From Puffinus mauretanicus (taxonomy: Eukaryota; Chordata; Aves; Procellariiformes; Procellariidae): a stretch of DNA of 64,000 bases. The notes under the pieces were generated by a model. That model had not been told where the DNA came from, made no database searches, and saw only the letters and a list, made by a program, of their open reading frames with translations. A program made the position numbers and the translations under genes. The stretch lies in contig JAJKFH010003680.1 of NCBI GenBank assembly GCA_023333565.1, positions 3,162,001 to 3,226,000 on the forward strand, given 5' to 3'. Positions 46,197 to 57,988 of the stretch are shown here, one piece after another. Position 1 is the stretch's first letter. Each line of letters starts with the position of its first letter.

Positions 46197-49100
46197 CCTG
46201 CAAACTCACGCAGCCTCACCCCCAAAGATGTGGCCTTCTGTCTGTAGCACGTGTTTGGGCTCCAGACGGACCCAGTATGTCCTGTGTCGCAGTACATGCC
46301 AACCGCAGTATCCCATGCCATCCATTCCCAAATTGCACCTCCGTCATCTGGGCAATGGGGAGCTCGAATGTAGAAGCAGAATTTCCTGCCGGTTCTCCAG
46401 CCACTCCAGATTTCTCTGGAAACCGAATGCATTATTTTGGCATGTTTTTGCTTGTGTGTGGAGGATAGTTTCCTCCTGTACCCACCTGGCTTGACCAGGA
46501 TGGGGGACCCAGCAGTGCTGGTCCAAGCATCGAGGCTTCCCCGATGCCCTGATCCCTCTGCCTGAGCTGACAGATACGATCCTGAGTCAAAACAGAAGAC
46601 TTAAATGAAGGCATAACTGGCCCTGGGAATGTAACTGTTAGCACATGCATTGAAAACACAGATTAAAGGGCTGGCAAAACCATATGTGCCTCTTGAAACC
46701 TGCCCGCATGCTTTCTTATGTCTCCAAGGGCCACTTCCTTCTCCCTGGCCGGGTGACAATCTACCTCTAGGAACTGTTGCTGGGCGAAACAGCAAGATAT
46801 TATCACCCTCCTGCATTCCCCACGTTCACACTCCACTTCCCAGGTGTTGCAGTTACAGCTGTTTTGCTTCTGCACCTCAGCTAACACTTTCTAAGGACAT
46901 TTAATGTAATTTTTCAACAGTTGTTATCTCTCATTTACAAACACCTCCAGTTTGACACATTATATCCTCTGGGTGCTGGTGAGCAGCAGAGAAATCAACA
47001 TTACTGAAGTGAAAGTGCCCTGCTAGACCTGCAAATAAAGCTGCATCCATAATCCTCGCTGCTGTCCTGATGTGACTCACGGGTACTGAATACTTTTGCT
47101 AACTTGCAAAACTGTTGAGAGCACAGAACTCCACGAGATGTTCCTCCTTCAGGTGACCGCTTCCAGCTGTGGCACCAAGTCCCCACTGCCTCCAGGTCTT
47201 GCTGCTTTTCCCTGTGACAGATAGCAGTTGACCGAGGTCTTTCACATCTTCATGGGGGCTGTTTCCAGCTCACACTACTGGAATACGCTCATTTGCCAAA
47301 ATTTTTTAGATGAGTTTTGCTCTGATGACCTTGTCCAACACTGGTTCACCTCCCTTCCTGCTGTACCCTTTATTATCCATGCTGCCTCCTGTTGCACAGA
47401 CCATCTATTTGTCCGAATACAAAGTCTTCCACTGGAAAGCATCCTTACCAAACAGGTTCAGCCTGGCTTCACTGAGCACCAGGCTTTTAATCCAGGCACT
47501 TGTTCCCTTGACTCTCCTGGAGTATCTTCCAGGCTGGTCCCAGTAAGCTTTGTACTCCCTGCGTCTCTCCCAAGGAAATGTCCTCCAAGAAACCGCTGCT
47601 CCACATTCTCCCAGCTCTCCTGCATCTGCCCACATTTGGTACATCACACGGTGGATGCACTGGTGGATTTTCTATAATCATCAAAAGAGCCAACAATTAG
47701 CTCATCAGCTCCAGTATCTTCTTTAGAGCCATTTTCTGCTCCCTGATATGGACGTTTCTCAGGACACTTTGACAAGGACAAGGGAGTAACCAGCCTCTCT
47801 GCTCCTCCTTCCCTCTCCTCCGGGTCTCCTCTCTGAGACAACAAAGGCTGGAAAACACAGGATTCTTGTGCTAAATCCTGTAACTGAGAAACCCTGAAAG
47901 TGAGAGTCCTCTGACCTAGCTTTAAGCTTTAAATGTCACCTTAAACTCCCCGGATAGTCTGTAGAGACCAGCAGGCACCTCCAGATGGGGAGTCGTCTGC
48001 CCTGCCTTAGAAGGCCACCATGAGGAGATGAATTGCTCTTTAGAGGAGCTCCACTGCCTTCAGAGGAAGCCAAGGGGACTGGTTAACATTTGGTAGTCTA
48101 ATTTTTAGGCACTAAATTACAGCAGATGAATCTCCCTGCAGATGTCATGGGACATGGGAATCCCTGTTTTTCCTTTAAAGATGTGGGATCATTTCAACCC
48201 AATGCCATCCCAGTGACCAGCCAGCTGTGGTCGGGGAAGGCTGGGGTCAGCTGGAGGAGCACGTGCTGGTGTGCTGAGTTTGGGGTTGCCTGGTTTTGCT
48301 GATGGTCTCTTTCTCAGCAAAAAAAAAAGAAAAGAACGTGAAAAGTACCCACTTCCAGCAGCTGTCTCAGGAAAAGCTGAGAGACATGCGCTCACACTGC
48401 TGGGTTTTGCTACCTTACATGGAACACACTGTGCAAGACAGATCCTGATGGGACTGAGGTTCACACATTTCCAAATCCGTCTAAAAAAGTTTTGATAGAA
48501 AATTCAAGTGAGATGACACTTTAACTGGAAATAACAGCAGCAGAGAAATCAACAAACTTCAGGCCTTGGAGCCTGTTCCTTCATTTTCATCAAATCCAGC
48601 ATATTCGTCTCAAACCGTCTGGAGCAGACGTTCTGTGCATTTTTTTTTCTCCCAGAAGATACCACAAACAGTTTCTGTTTCAAATTATGAAGTAATAAAA
48701 GAAACCTCACTACATTGATGTTTGTTACTAATTATGTTACTTATGTTTTTATATCAGCAACTCCAAGCTTAAATCCACTTGCAATAATAATCAAAAAGCA
48801 ATTCAGGTCAGATTTTACAACCCTTTAAACATATTATCTCTGTGCTTCCAATCAAATAATCAGTCCCATATTATATTCCTATAAGACATGGTCAGCGTGC
48901 TCTGCAGATGTTTCTGAGCATGAGCATAGCTGTCTTCTCTGCTAATGTATAGACTGCTGTGATCATATGATTACCATAATCCCATGTCCAGGGGTGTAAT
49001 TCAAGCTTGGCTGCCAGGATGGCAGCAGAAGATGGACCCAGCAGCCTATTTAGACAAGATGCAAGAAGTGGTTTATCTTACAGGAGGCAATGGATGTTTT

Positions 49101-51703
49101 TAAGGATAAAATGCAATAGAGCGATTAGGCACCTGACGTGGCATTAGGAGGGGTTTACAGAGCCCAAGGCCCTGCTGGACCACTGAACATGGGTCCGAGG
49201 GAGCAGGCTCTGATGTGTTTAAGTGAATCATTGCTGTCCCTGGTGTCTGCAAGCGCTCAGAGAGGACAGGGCAGCTGAGACCCCTCTCAAGAGCCCTTAT
49301 ATCTCAGGAGAGAAAAATTATTTTGAAAAACCTATTCTTACTTATGTTCCAAAGTCTTGTTGTTTCTGTGGTTTGTGTATGCAAAGGGAAACCACCAAAG
49401 CTTCATGCTCTGGGGAAGCCTCCTGCTTCCATGTGGGTATCGTTCAAATCCCTGCGACCCCGAGCCCGGTCTCTCCCCACTGATGGTTGGGCATCCCTCT
49501 CACCTCCCACAGATGCATCCCTCTGCAGCACTTTGCCCTGTAGGACTGCTGGCCTTGCCAAAGTGGAGCTGCCTGACCTGCCTGCCACAGCCTGGTGACT
49601 TCCAATCCTCCTCCGATCATTCAGGAGTAAAGCCATGATCTCCCTGCGTTTCACCAAGCTCGAGCTGTTCTGCACTCTCTATCACTCGCATCCCTGGCTT
49701 TCTCCCCTGCCAAGTGCTACCTGGGGAAAAGGGATAACTCAGGAATTTGAGTGCTCTGATACCATGGAAACTAGGCGCAATTCCTATGGAAATGGGGCAG
49801 GTAAGAGAAACCATTTTTCCAAATACTCTCAGATGTGGATGCCTGTCTTGAAAAATCCTCTGCCAGGTCCTCATCCAGCACGGACCAGCACTAAGGTGCA
49901 AGGAGCTGCTGTTTCACGCTGGGTCAGAGGCTGGCTGGTAGCACCACGATCTGCACGCCCTGCTCCACTGCCGCTCCCAGCTGAGGTCAGGGCCATCTCT
50001 GCTTTTTGCTTAAGCTGCTTTCAAGGTAAAAAACCTAACTGGAAAAAGCCCCAGTCCCTTCCCAGAGTCCCAGCAGTGTGAGCACAGCTCCTTGTCTCCG
50101 AGCCTGAGCTCACCCCAGTGTGGCTAAAGCAGTTGTCTGACACTGCTGGAGGGAACACATCTTCCACGTCCCACTCCTAGCTCAATGTGCTGCCGCACAT
50201 CTCGGAGACACGCTTTTCCCCGTATACCCATTTGTGGGGTGCACTCATCTACCCCATTCCTGTAGTCAGGTTCTTCTTTGCAAATTCATCTCAGAAACTC
50301 GCTTATAGCTTTTCTCCTTCAAACACTGCCGGTAAATGCATCTATCAATCAAGTGCATCACAGGTGGTGTGTTAGGAAAAAAAGTTTACCTGGCTCCAGT
50401 TAAGAGAAAAATGAGAGGGCATTTTTACACTCTGGACAACCACAGAGGCAGAGGTTTGTGCAGATGGATTTAGGGTTGAGGGCTTGGTTTGCCTTTGAAG
50501 AGCCCGTCAGGGAGTGCAGAAACCCCTGTGTTGTCCCTGGTGTTTGTGGCAGGTCACAGACCTCCTGCCGAGAGGATTTGGGTCTGCAGAATAAGGCATC
50601 TGAAACACAGCAGCCTTAGCACTGCTGTGCTCATGCTGGGATTTACCAGCCAAGCTAAGGGAGGCTGGGGACAGTCAGGCTGGGGAGAGGATTGGGCAAA
50701 ATGTGTTAGAAACGGTCCTTGCCATCATGACACACTGGAAAGTTTTAGCAATATGAACTTCCCTGATGCATCCACAGAAAACAACCTATGAAAGCTGCCA
50801 GGGCTCATGCTGTGAAAGCGATGGCCAGGTTTCACACTTCGGTCTCTCCTTGGATGGTCCCAGTTGCTACGCAAGCCCCATGGCAGCTCTTCAGGGGATT
50901 TTCCAAGGCGCTTGTTGGGATAGGAACAGTCTTCCTGGAAATCTTCCAGTCCTTGTGACTGTGGGCAAAAATGAGGCAATGCAGGCAGGCACTGAAGGAG
51001 CAAATATCCATCTGCAAGGGAAACCCCTCCAGCTGCTCCCGGCCCCAGAAGACCCCCTGCTCTAAGGCCAGGGACACAAGAGGCATCTGAAGGTGGGTAT
51101 AGCAGGGGAGAAAATGCAAAGGGAAGGCTCTCAAGATTTCCCCCTTAAGGTTTATCTCCTAGATCGATGGTAGCCCTCAGCACCGCAACGAGACACTGAC
51201 CCTCCCTTCATTTGGCCTGGAAGAGGCTCCTTTGCCGCCAGCTTAGCACTAAAGCCAGGCCAGGATTTGTTGCCAAGCCCTGAGCAAGGACGGTTGGTCC
51301 TGCCTGCCAGGATGAGCCGCTCTAGCAAAGGAGAGGGATGAAGCATCACTGCCCTCTACCTCCGCTCTGCACCCCAGCGCTGGAAGGGGAAGGGGCCGAG
51401 ATGCCCACATGTTTGAAATTAAGCAGCAACAGCGTTTCCAAGGATGGGTCCGCAAAGCCCAGGGAAGCAGAGCTGCCAACAGCGTCCTCAGAAGTGTGTT
51501 CAGCATTCAACCATCTCTGGCAGCCAAGTCTCGCTGGCTGGGTCTGATGGGTTCGTTGGCTTTCCTTCTTAGTGTTGGTGGTTTTAAGAAGTTGAGCAGC
51601 TCTGCAGGAAGCTGATGTGCTGCTGGCTCCCAGCCTTCATCTGGGGGGTTTGGAAACTCTAGGGATGGGCCCCTCAGGACTGATAATGGGGACGCCTATT
51701 TGC

Positions 51704-51716
51704 AAAAAAAAAAAAA
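51704..51716 (+). repeat. A13 homopolymer run
   Basis: Thirteen uninterrupted A residues are followed by an AT-rich stretch (TTTTAATTAAAAATA). No retrotransposed body is recognisable upstream. Confidence 0.9.
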
Positions 51717-52532
51717 GGCTTTTAATTAAAAATATTCATTGGTGCTCAGCAAGCAGGATAAAGCCCCTCTTTTCTGGAAGCTGAGAACTCAAGGTTTTTA
51801 TTCGTTGAGTGAGCAGTCATTTTCTATGGAAATAATGTTTTCTGCTGGAAAGATAAGAAGTGATTTTAAGTCAGAAAAGTGTTTAGGTGGAAAATTCCTC
51901 ACTGGCTGGAAAGGTTCCCCCAATCTCCCTGGAGGATGTGGGGAGTCGGGAAGGGAAAAGGAGCAGCAAAGATTTTAACCCAGCTGTAAAAGAGGCTCTC
52001 AGCACACTCATAAACTAGAACAGCTCCCTCACCATTGCCCCAGGGACTTCACGGAAACCTAGATAGCTTGCAGAGTAGCAGATTGCATGTGGGTAGATCA
52101 GTATGGGGAGAGAAAGATATATATGGATCAACAGTATAGAGAGACGTCAAGCTTTTGGTTCATCTTTTGGCAAAATAGCTGTGTACTTTCTTCCTTGTCC
52201 CTTCCGCAGGGAAAATTTGGCCCAGAGTGACTGAAACGAGGGTGCCTGTGGCACGTGTCAGAGCAAAATCACGTTTATAGGAACCCCGTGCATATCCCAG
52301 GTTGTTTTCTGCCACGTGGAAACCTGCTGTTCTAGGACCGCTAACGGGGAACGGGGAGGTCAAGCAAGTCACTCAAATGCATGATTTCTCCCCATTTACT
52401 GGGCAGGAATGGTGTCTGCTGCAGAGCTCTTAGCCCTGAGCCACGGCAGGGAGGAATCATTCCCACCCACCCACTCTTTCCTACTGACCTGGGGAGTAAG
52501 GTAGTTATTTAGAAAGATTTGTCCTGCTTTTT

Positions 52533-53520
52533 GGGCACTCTTCGCTGGGTAAAAAACTGGCTGGACGGCCGAGCCCAGAGAGTTGTGGTCAACGGAGTTA
52601 AATCCAGTTGGCGGCCGGTCACGAGCGGTGTTCCCCAGGGCTCAGTTTTGGGGCCGGTGTTGTTTAATATCTTTATCGATGATCTGGATGAGGGGATTGA
52701 GTGCTCCCTCAGTAAGTTAGCAGACAACACCAAGCTGGGCAGGAGTGTTGATCTGCTGGAGGGCAGGGAAGGCTCTGCAGAGGGACCTGGACAGGCTGGA
52801 TGGATGGGCTGAGGCCAACTGCATGAGGTTCAACAAGGCCATGTGCCGGGTCCTGCACTTGGGTCACAACAACCCCAGGCAACGCTACAGGCTTGGGGAA
52901 GAGTGGCTGGAAAGCTGCCCAGAGGAAAAGGATCTGGGGGTGCTGGTTGACAGCCGGCTGAACATGAGCCGGCAGTGTGCCCAGGGGGCCAAGAAGGCCA
53001 ACGCATCCTGGCCTGTATCAGAAATAGTGTGGCCAGCAGGAGCAGGGAGGTGATCGTGCCCCTGTACTCGGCACTGGTGAGGCCGCACCTCAAATACTGT
53101 GTTCAGTTTTGGGCCCCTCACTACAAGAAGGACATTGAGGTGCTGGAGCGTGTCCAGAGAAGGGCAACGAAGCTGGTGAAGGGCCTGGAGCACAAGTCTT
53201 ATGAGGAGCAGCTGAGGGAACTGGGGCTGTTTAGTCTGGAGAAGAGGAGGCTGAGGGGAGACCTCATCGCGCTCTACAACTACCTGAAAGGAGGTTGTAG
53301 CGAGGTGGGTGTTGGTCTCTTCTCCCAAGTAACTAGCGATAGGACGAGAGGAAATGGCCTCAAGTTGCGCCAGGGGAGGTTTAGATTGGACATGAGGAGA
53401 AATTTCTTTACTGAAAGAGTGGTCAGGCCTTGGAACAGGCTGCCCAGGGAAGTGGTAGAGTCACCATCCCTGGAAGTATTTAAAAGACGTGTAGATGAGG
53501 CCCTTAGGGACATGGTGTAG
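52533..53520 (+). pseudogene. CR1 ORF2 fragment (reverse transcriptase C-terminal half)
   Basis: The protein of a CR1 retrotransposon reverse-transcribes element RNA at the target site. This copy starts just upstream of the RT segment [15 protein letters not shown] and continues through the catalytic-motif region, thumb and C-terminal domain, to a TAG stop at 53518-53520. Two single-base-scale frameshifts break it, near 52769 and near 53005, so three reading-frame segments are needed. The catalytic FADD motif reads LADN (52717-52728): the second aspartate codon is AAC, which would abolish catalysis. The C-terminal 181-codon segment (from 52975) is otherwise well kept, with [11 protein letters not shown] and [14 protein letters not shown]. 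No endonuclease domain is present. It is surely non-functional. Confidence 0.95.
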
Positions 53521-53600
53521 GGGGCATGGGGGTTGGATTGACGGTTGGACTCGATGATCTTAAAGGTCTTTTCCAACCTTACTGATTCTATGATTCTATG
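52533..53600 (+). mobile_element. CR1 LINE, 5'-truncated, with intact 3' end
   Basis: This is a 1.07-kb CR1 insertion in sense orientation. It begins inside the reverse transcriptase domain and runs through the ORF2 stop and short 3' UTR to two terminal ATTCTATG octamers (53585-53600). The 3' UTR includes GGTTGGACTCGATGATCTTA and GTCTTTTCCAACC. Loss of the 5' part is the normal outcome of abortive target-primed reverse transcription. Its C-terminal and 3' UTR sequence matches the fragment at 22813-23075, so both belong to one subfamily. CR1 typically makes no clear target-site duplication, and none is evident. Confidence 0.97.
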
Positions 53601-53839
53601 AAGACAAAGTGTTTGCAAAGGTGCCGGGTGGCCCTGTGACCTCCGGCTTGCTGCACCGTGACAGCTCAGTTCAAGGCAGGGGACCAAGGACTCCACGATT
53701 TCCTTGCACCAGAAGTGGTTAGGAGAAGATCCTCTGCAAGTCGCTTGGAGAGGGTTTGCAGGAGGGCAGAGAAATACCTCTTTTTTCTCCCAGAACAACC
53801 TGATTTAGAAAAGATTGAAAAGTATACTGCTGGGAGAGA

Positions 53840-53852
53840 TTTTTTTTTTTTT
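53840..53852 (+). repeat. T13 homopolymer run
   Basis: Thirteen uninterrupted T residues occur in the spacer between the two CR1 copies. No minus-strand retrotransposon body is recognisable beside it. Confidence 0.9.
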
Positions 53853-54393
53853 CCCAAGTCTGGCCAGGGAATTAAGGGACTTGGGCTGTCCCCAGCTCTG
53901 CAGCTGCCTTCCCCGAGTGCGTAGTTACCCTAAGCAGGGCAGAAGAGTCTCTCAAGGGGCAGAAAAAGCAGGAAGAAGAGTATCATGGGGCAAAGCAACT
54001 GCTTTGCAAATAACTTGTTAAAAACAGTGGGTTCTGCTTATTTCCTCTCTGGCGATGGTGTGGTGTTGGCACGACTGCCTCTGAGGTCTGGTCGCTCACT
54101 GGCAGCCCAGCTCCCACCAGAAGAGCCAAGAATAACCCCAAATGGGAGTCATTAATAGCTTAAAAACATGTCAGTGACAAAAAAACAGAGTAAACTGGAG
54201 GGAAATTAGGATGCCGCTTGTAAGGACTAATTAGGCATCACATGGGGCACGGCAGCCTGCCGGGGGGATACGAGGGGCACACCTGCATCACGCTGTGACA
54301 GAGGTCACGGGCAGCAGGACCGAGGAGGAGGAAGGATGAGGAGGGATGAGGAGGTGGTTGTTAACCCTGCGAAGCAGAGGGGTTTGTGTGCCT

Positions 54394-54437
54394 GGGGCAG
54401 AGCCGGGGCAGGGGTGAGGGCAGGGTACAGGGCAGGG
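54394..54437 (+). other. Potential G-quadruplex
   Basis: Seven runs of three or four G residues with loops of two to seven bases occur on the plus strand, following a GGA-rich stretch. This satisfies the G3+N1-7 rule. Folding in vivo is not shown. Confidence 0.6.
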
Positions 54438-55126
54438 CTCGCCCTGGCTGAGCTGCCTCCTGGCAGGAAAACAGGCAGCGAGGAAGGATGCTTCCTCACA
54501 GGCCACCTCCTTCCTCTGGCCACCTCTCCACATGTCACCGCTTCTGTGGGGCTGGCTGCCCTTTGCATGGCGGCAGGAGCAAAGATGCCGGCTTGGTCAT
54601 GCTGGGCTGAGCAGAGTCTTTACAAAGAGAGCTGGGAGCTTTGGATGGTCCCAAATCTGACCTATTTCCCAAGCCATGAGCAGAGTGATGCCAGGCAGGG
54701 AGGAGAAAACCCCTCCACTTGGATGCAGATGACCTCCAGTCATGAGCCTCCCACCTTCTCTGAGACTCCAAAGCCTTTTCCCACCACTGAACAGAAGTGG
54801 AGACTCCAGAACCGCTTTCCAAAATTGTCTGAGAAACAATGGATTCATTTTTACTGGTTTATAGACAAGTATTGGGCTTGTTCGGCCTGTCCTTAGATCC
54901 AGCTGTCCTACCGCTGGGACAACCCAAGCGTCACCCTCACCAGAAAGCTGGCGAGCTGCTGAGGGAAGTGTGAGAGCCTGGGAGAGGAGATGTCTGGAGA
55001 ACTTGGGAACCGTGAAGATGAGGGGTGAAAAGGAGATTTCCTTGAGCAACCCCATAGCTTGGAAGGTAGAAGGAGGCCTGGAAAGGACACACATGGCCCT
55101 TAAGGAACCACGGCACTGACAACAAG

Positions 55127-56996
55127 TGTTGGGATGGAGGGATACAGGCTCTTTAGGAAGGACAGGCAGGGGAGACGAGGAGGGGGTGTCGCCCTCTGTG
55201 TCAGTGACCAGCTGGAGTGCATGGAGCTCTGCCTGGGGATGGATGAGGAGCCGACCCAGAGCTTATGGGTCAGGATTAAAGGGAGGGCAGGGACAGGTGA
55301 CATTATGGAGGGGTCTGCTACAGGCCACCTGACCAGGAAGACCGAGCGGATGAGGCCCTTTATAGACAGATAGGAGCAGCCTCACGTTCACAAGCCCTGG
55401 TCCTCATGGGGGACTTCAACCACCCCGATATCTGTTGGAGGGACAACACAGCAGGGCATAAGCAATCCCGGAGGTTCCTGGAATGCGTTGATGATAACTT
55501 CCTTCTCCGAGTGATAGAGGAGCCAATGAGGAGAGGTGCTATGCTGGACCTTGTTCTCACTAACAAGAAGGGGCTGGTGGGGAATGTAAAGCTCAAGGGC
55601 AGCCTTGGCTGCAGTGACCATGAAATGGTGGAGTTCAAGATCCTTAAGGCACCGAGGAGGGCACATATAAGCTCACTACCCTGGGCTTCAGGAGAGCAGA
55701 CTTTGGCCTCTTCAGGGATCTGCTTGGTAGAGTGCCATGGGACAAAGCCCTGGAGGGAAGAGGGGCCCAAGAAAGCTGGTTAATATTCAAGGATCACCTC
55801 CTCCAAGCTCAGGAGCGACGCATCATAACACAGCGGAAATCGGGCAAAAACACCAGGAGGCCTGCATGGATGAACAAGGAGCTCCTGGACACACTCAAAC
55901 ACAAAAAGGAAGCCTACAGAGGGTGGAGGCAAGGACCGGTAGCCTGGGAGAAATACAGAGAAACTGTCCGAGCAGCCAGGGATCAGATTAGGAAAGCTAA
56001 AGCCCTGATAGAATTAAATCTGGCCAGGGATGTCAAGGGCAACAAGAAAAGCTTCTACAGGTACGTCAGCGATAAGAGGAAGACTAGGGAAAACGTGAGC
56101 CCTCTCCAGAAGGAAACAGGAGACGTGGTTACCCGGGATATGGAGAAGGCTGAGGTACTCAATGACTTTTTTGCCTCAGTCTTCACTGGCAAGTGCTCAA
56201 GCCTCACCGCCCAAGCTGCAGAAGGCAAATGCAGGGACTGGGAGAAGACGACGTTCAAGACCATCTAAGGAACCTGAAGGTGCACAAGTCCATGGGACCT
56301 GATGAGATGCATCCATGGGTCCTGAGGGAACTGGTGGATGAAGTTGCTAAACCACTATCCATCATATCTGAGAAGTTGTAGCAGTCCAGTGAAGTTCCCA
56401 GTGACTGGAAAAGGGGAAACATAATCCCCATTTTTAAAAAGGGAAAAAAGGAAGACCCAGGGAACTACAGGCCAATCAGTCTCACCTCTGTAGCGGGCAA
56501 GATCATGGGGCAGATCCTCCTGGAAACTGTTCTAAAGCACATGGAAAATAAGGAGGTGATTGGTGACAGCCAACATGGCTTCACTAAGGGCAAATCGTGC
56601 CTGACAAATTTGGTGGCCTTCTACGACAGGGTTACAACGTTGGTGGATAAAGGAAGGGCAACTGACATCGTCTACCTGGACTTGTGCAAAGCATTTGACA
56701 CTGTCCTGCACGACATCCTTGTCTCTAAATTGGAGACACACGGATTTGACGGATGGAACACTTCGTGGATAAGGAATTGGCTGGATGGTTGCACTCAAAG
56801 AGTTGCGGTCAATGGCTCAATGTCCAAGTGGAGACCAGTGATGAGTGGTGTTCCTCAGGGGTCGGTGTTGGGACTGGTGCTGTTTAACATCTTTGTCCAC
56901 AACATGGACAGTGGGATGGAGTGCACTCTCAGCAAATTTGCCGACGGCACCAAGCTGTGTGGTGTGGTCGACACACTGGAGAGAAGGGATGCCATC
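55127..56996 (+). mobile_element. CR1 LINE segment lacking both ends
   Basis: This 1.87-kb sense-orientation CR1 segment spans most of the ORF2 endonuclease domain through to just past the RT catalytic motif, then stops abruptly within GAGAAGGGATGCCATCC (about 56980-56996) and passes into unrelated sequence. A truncated start is normal, but the missing 3' end is not. Without its 3' UTR the element could not have been inserted as it stands, so the tail was probably lost later by deletion or rearrangement. Its RT sequence differs from the copy at 52.5 kb ([10 protein letters not shown] against [10 protein letters not shown]), so they are different subfamilies and not halves of one insertion. 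Confidence 0.95.
55127..56996 (+). pseudogene. CR1 ORF2 (endonuclease plus reverse transcriptase), broken
   Basis: This is an ORF2 polyprotein fragment. The endonuclease of the APE type nicks the target and the reverse transcriptase copies the RNA. Visible in order are the endonuclease part with GYRLFRKDRQGRRGGGVAL (from about 55137), GDFNHPDICW (55409), LDLVLTN and SDHEMVEF (55613). A basic linker follows with [23 protein letters not shown] and [12 protein letters not shown]. The RT comes next: [53 protein letters not shown] and [10 protein letters not shown]. Lesions are frameshifts near 55307, 55668 and 56240, an in-frame TAG at 56379-56381, and the catalytic FADD changed to FADG (GGC at 56946-56948). 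The N-terminal endonuclease residues are missing. It cannot encode an active enzyme. Confidence 0.95.
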
Positions 56997-57988
56997 CGTA
57001 CCCCATGCTCCACCAGGTCAGGAGGACAAGTGCAGCAAACATCACCCCAGGGTGCGATGCCTGCCTGGTACCAGAGAGGTCCTGCCCACCTCCCTGGCCA
57101 TGTCCACCACTCCCAATACTGTCCAAGGATGGAGGAGTCCTGCTTCTGGACAGGTTGGTCTCTCTTCAAGTACAGGCGATTTCTATGGACTCTGTGGCCT
57201 CAGCCTGGCTCCAGTGCTGGGTAGGAAAGTGTGGTCCTGCTCCAGGCTATGGCTTTTGGTGGATTTTGGTGGCCATGGGCCAAACAGTCACTCTTCAGCA
57301 CTTCTCCTCCTTGCACGTCCATCACTGCTCTGGCCACACATGACCACACTGGATTTCGGTTCTTCCAGAGGAAAAGAGGCATTCTGCAGGAGCCTGGCTG
57401 AGGACTTGGAGCCACCAGGAGACACTCCTAGGTGGGAGCCATTTCCTTCTCTCTCCTTACTACTCCTTCTGCCGTGTGCTGTGGTGGTGGGAAGGGGAAG
57501 CCTTTGCAAGGGCTCTGTCTAGACTGTTTCCTATCGAGAGCTCCCCAAAGTGAGTGAAAGGCTTTTAAATTAGCTGAAAGGAAAAATGAAAAAAGAATTT
57601 CTTTTTAAATCAGAATGAATATCTTTGCTTTGAAATACAGAAAGCTCAGAGCAGATTAGTCCGACGAAGCAGAGATAGAGGTTCATGCACAACTTTGTCC
57701 CCAGGACGTTACACATCACAGCAAGCTCTGGCCAGACCCACTTGCCCCAGCACATCCCTCCTCAAGCCCTGCAGCCCCACTGGTGGCTCCTGCCGTGCCA
57801 GCCTTCAGCCTCCTCCCCTACTCAAGGGGTCCAGGTGACCTCTGCTTTTTAAATGGGCATAGCTCAGACTGGAGAACTCAAGCAACTTCTGCAGTGGTTT
57901 ACGTCCTCGCCTCACAACAAGGCACACCAGGGTGTTACCCCTTCGGCATTGCCACTGGGTGAGGTTCAGGTGCCTGGGTTTCCTCTGG
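56997..57988. other. Spacer after the truncated CR1, no gene recognised
   Basis: Sequence after the CR1 break shows no similarity to CR1 or another repeat I know. The 225-codon ORF at 56845-57522 starts inside the CR1 in a wrong frame and runs into this spacer, so it is not a gene. Confidence 0.55.

Larger units (their letters stand above)
44396..52532. other. Unique sequence with a local duplication, no gene recognised
   Basis: There are two copies of a 112-117-nt segment (44975 and 46080), an unassigned Trp/Cys-containing minus-strand ORF over the second copy, an AT-rich block at 48.66-48.97 kb, and a 13-A run at 51704-51716. No ORF resembles a known protein. Confidence 0.5.
53601..55126. 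other. Unique spacer between two CR1 copies
   Basis: These 1.5 kb separate two same-strand CR1 insertions. They contain a T13 run at 53840-53852, a GGA-rich stretch near 54320-54352 and a G-quadruplex motif. The 186-codon plus-strand ORF at 54336-54896 has no recognised domain. I see no gene. Confidence 0.55.

Noticed and set aside
46380..46440. Possible third copy of the 45.0/46.1 kb repeat (shared CTCCAGCCACTC)
   Set aside because: Only a 12-nt exact match with loose flanks, too short to separate from chance.
56845..57522. 225-codon plus-strand ORF
   Set aside because: It begins inside the CR1 reverse transcriptase in the wrong frame and continues into unrelated sequence.
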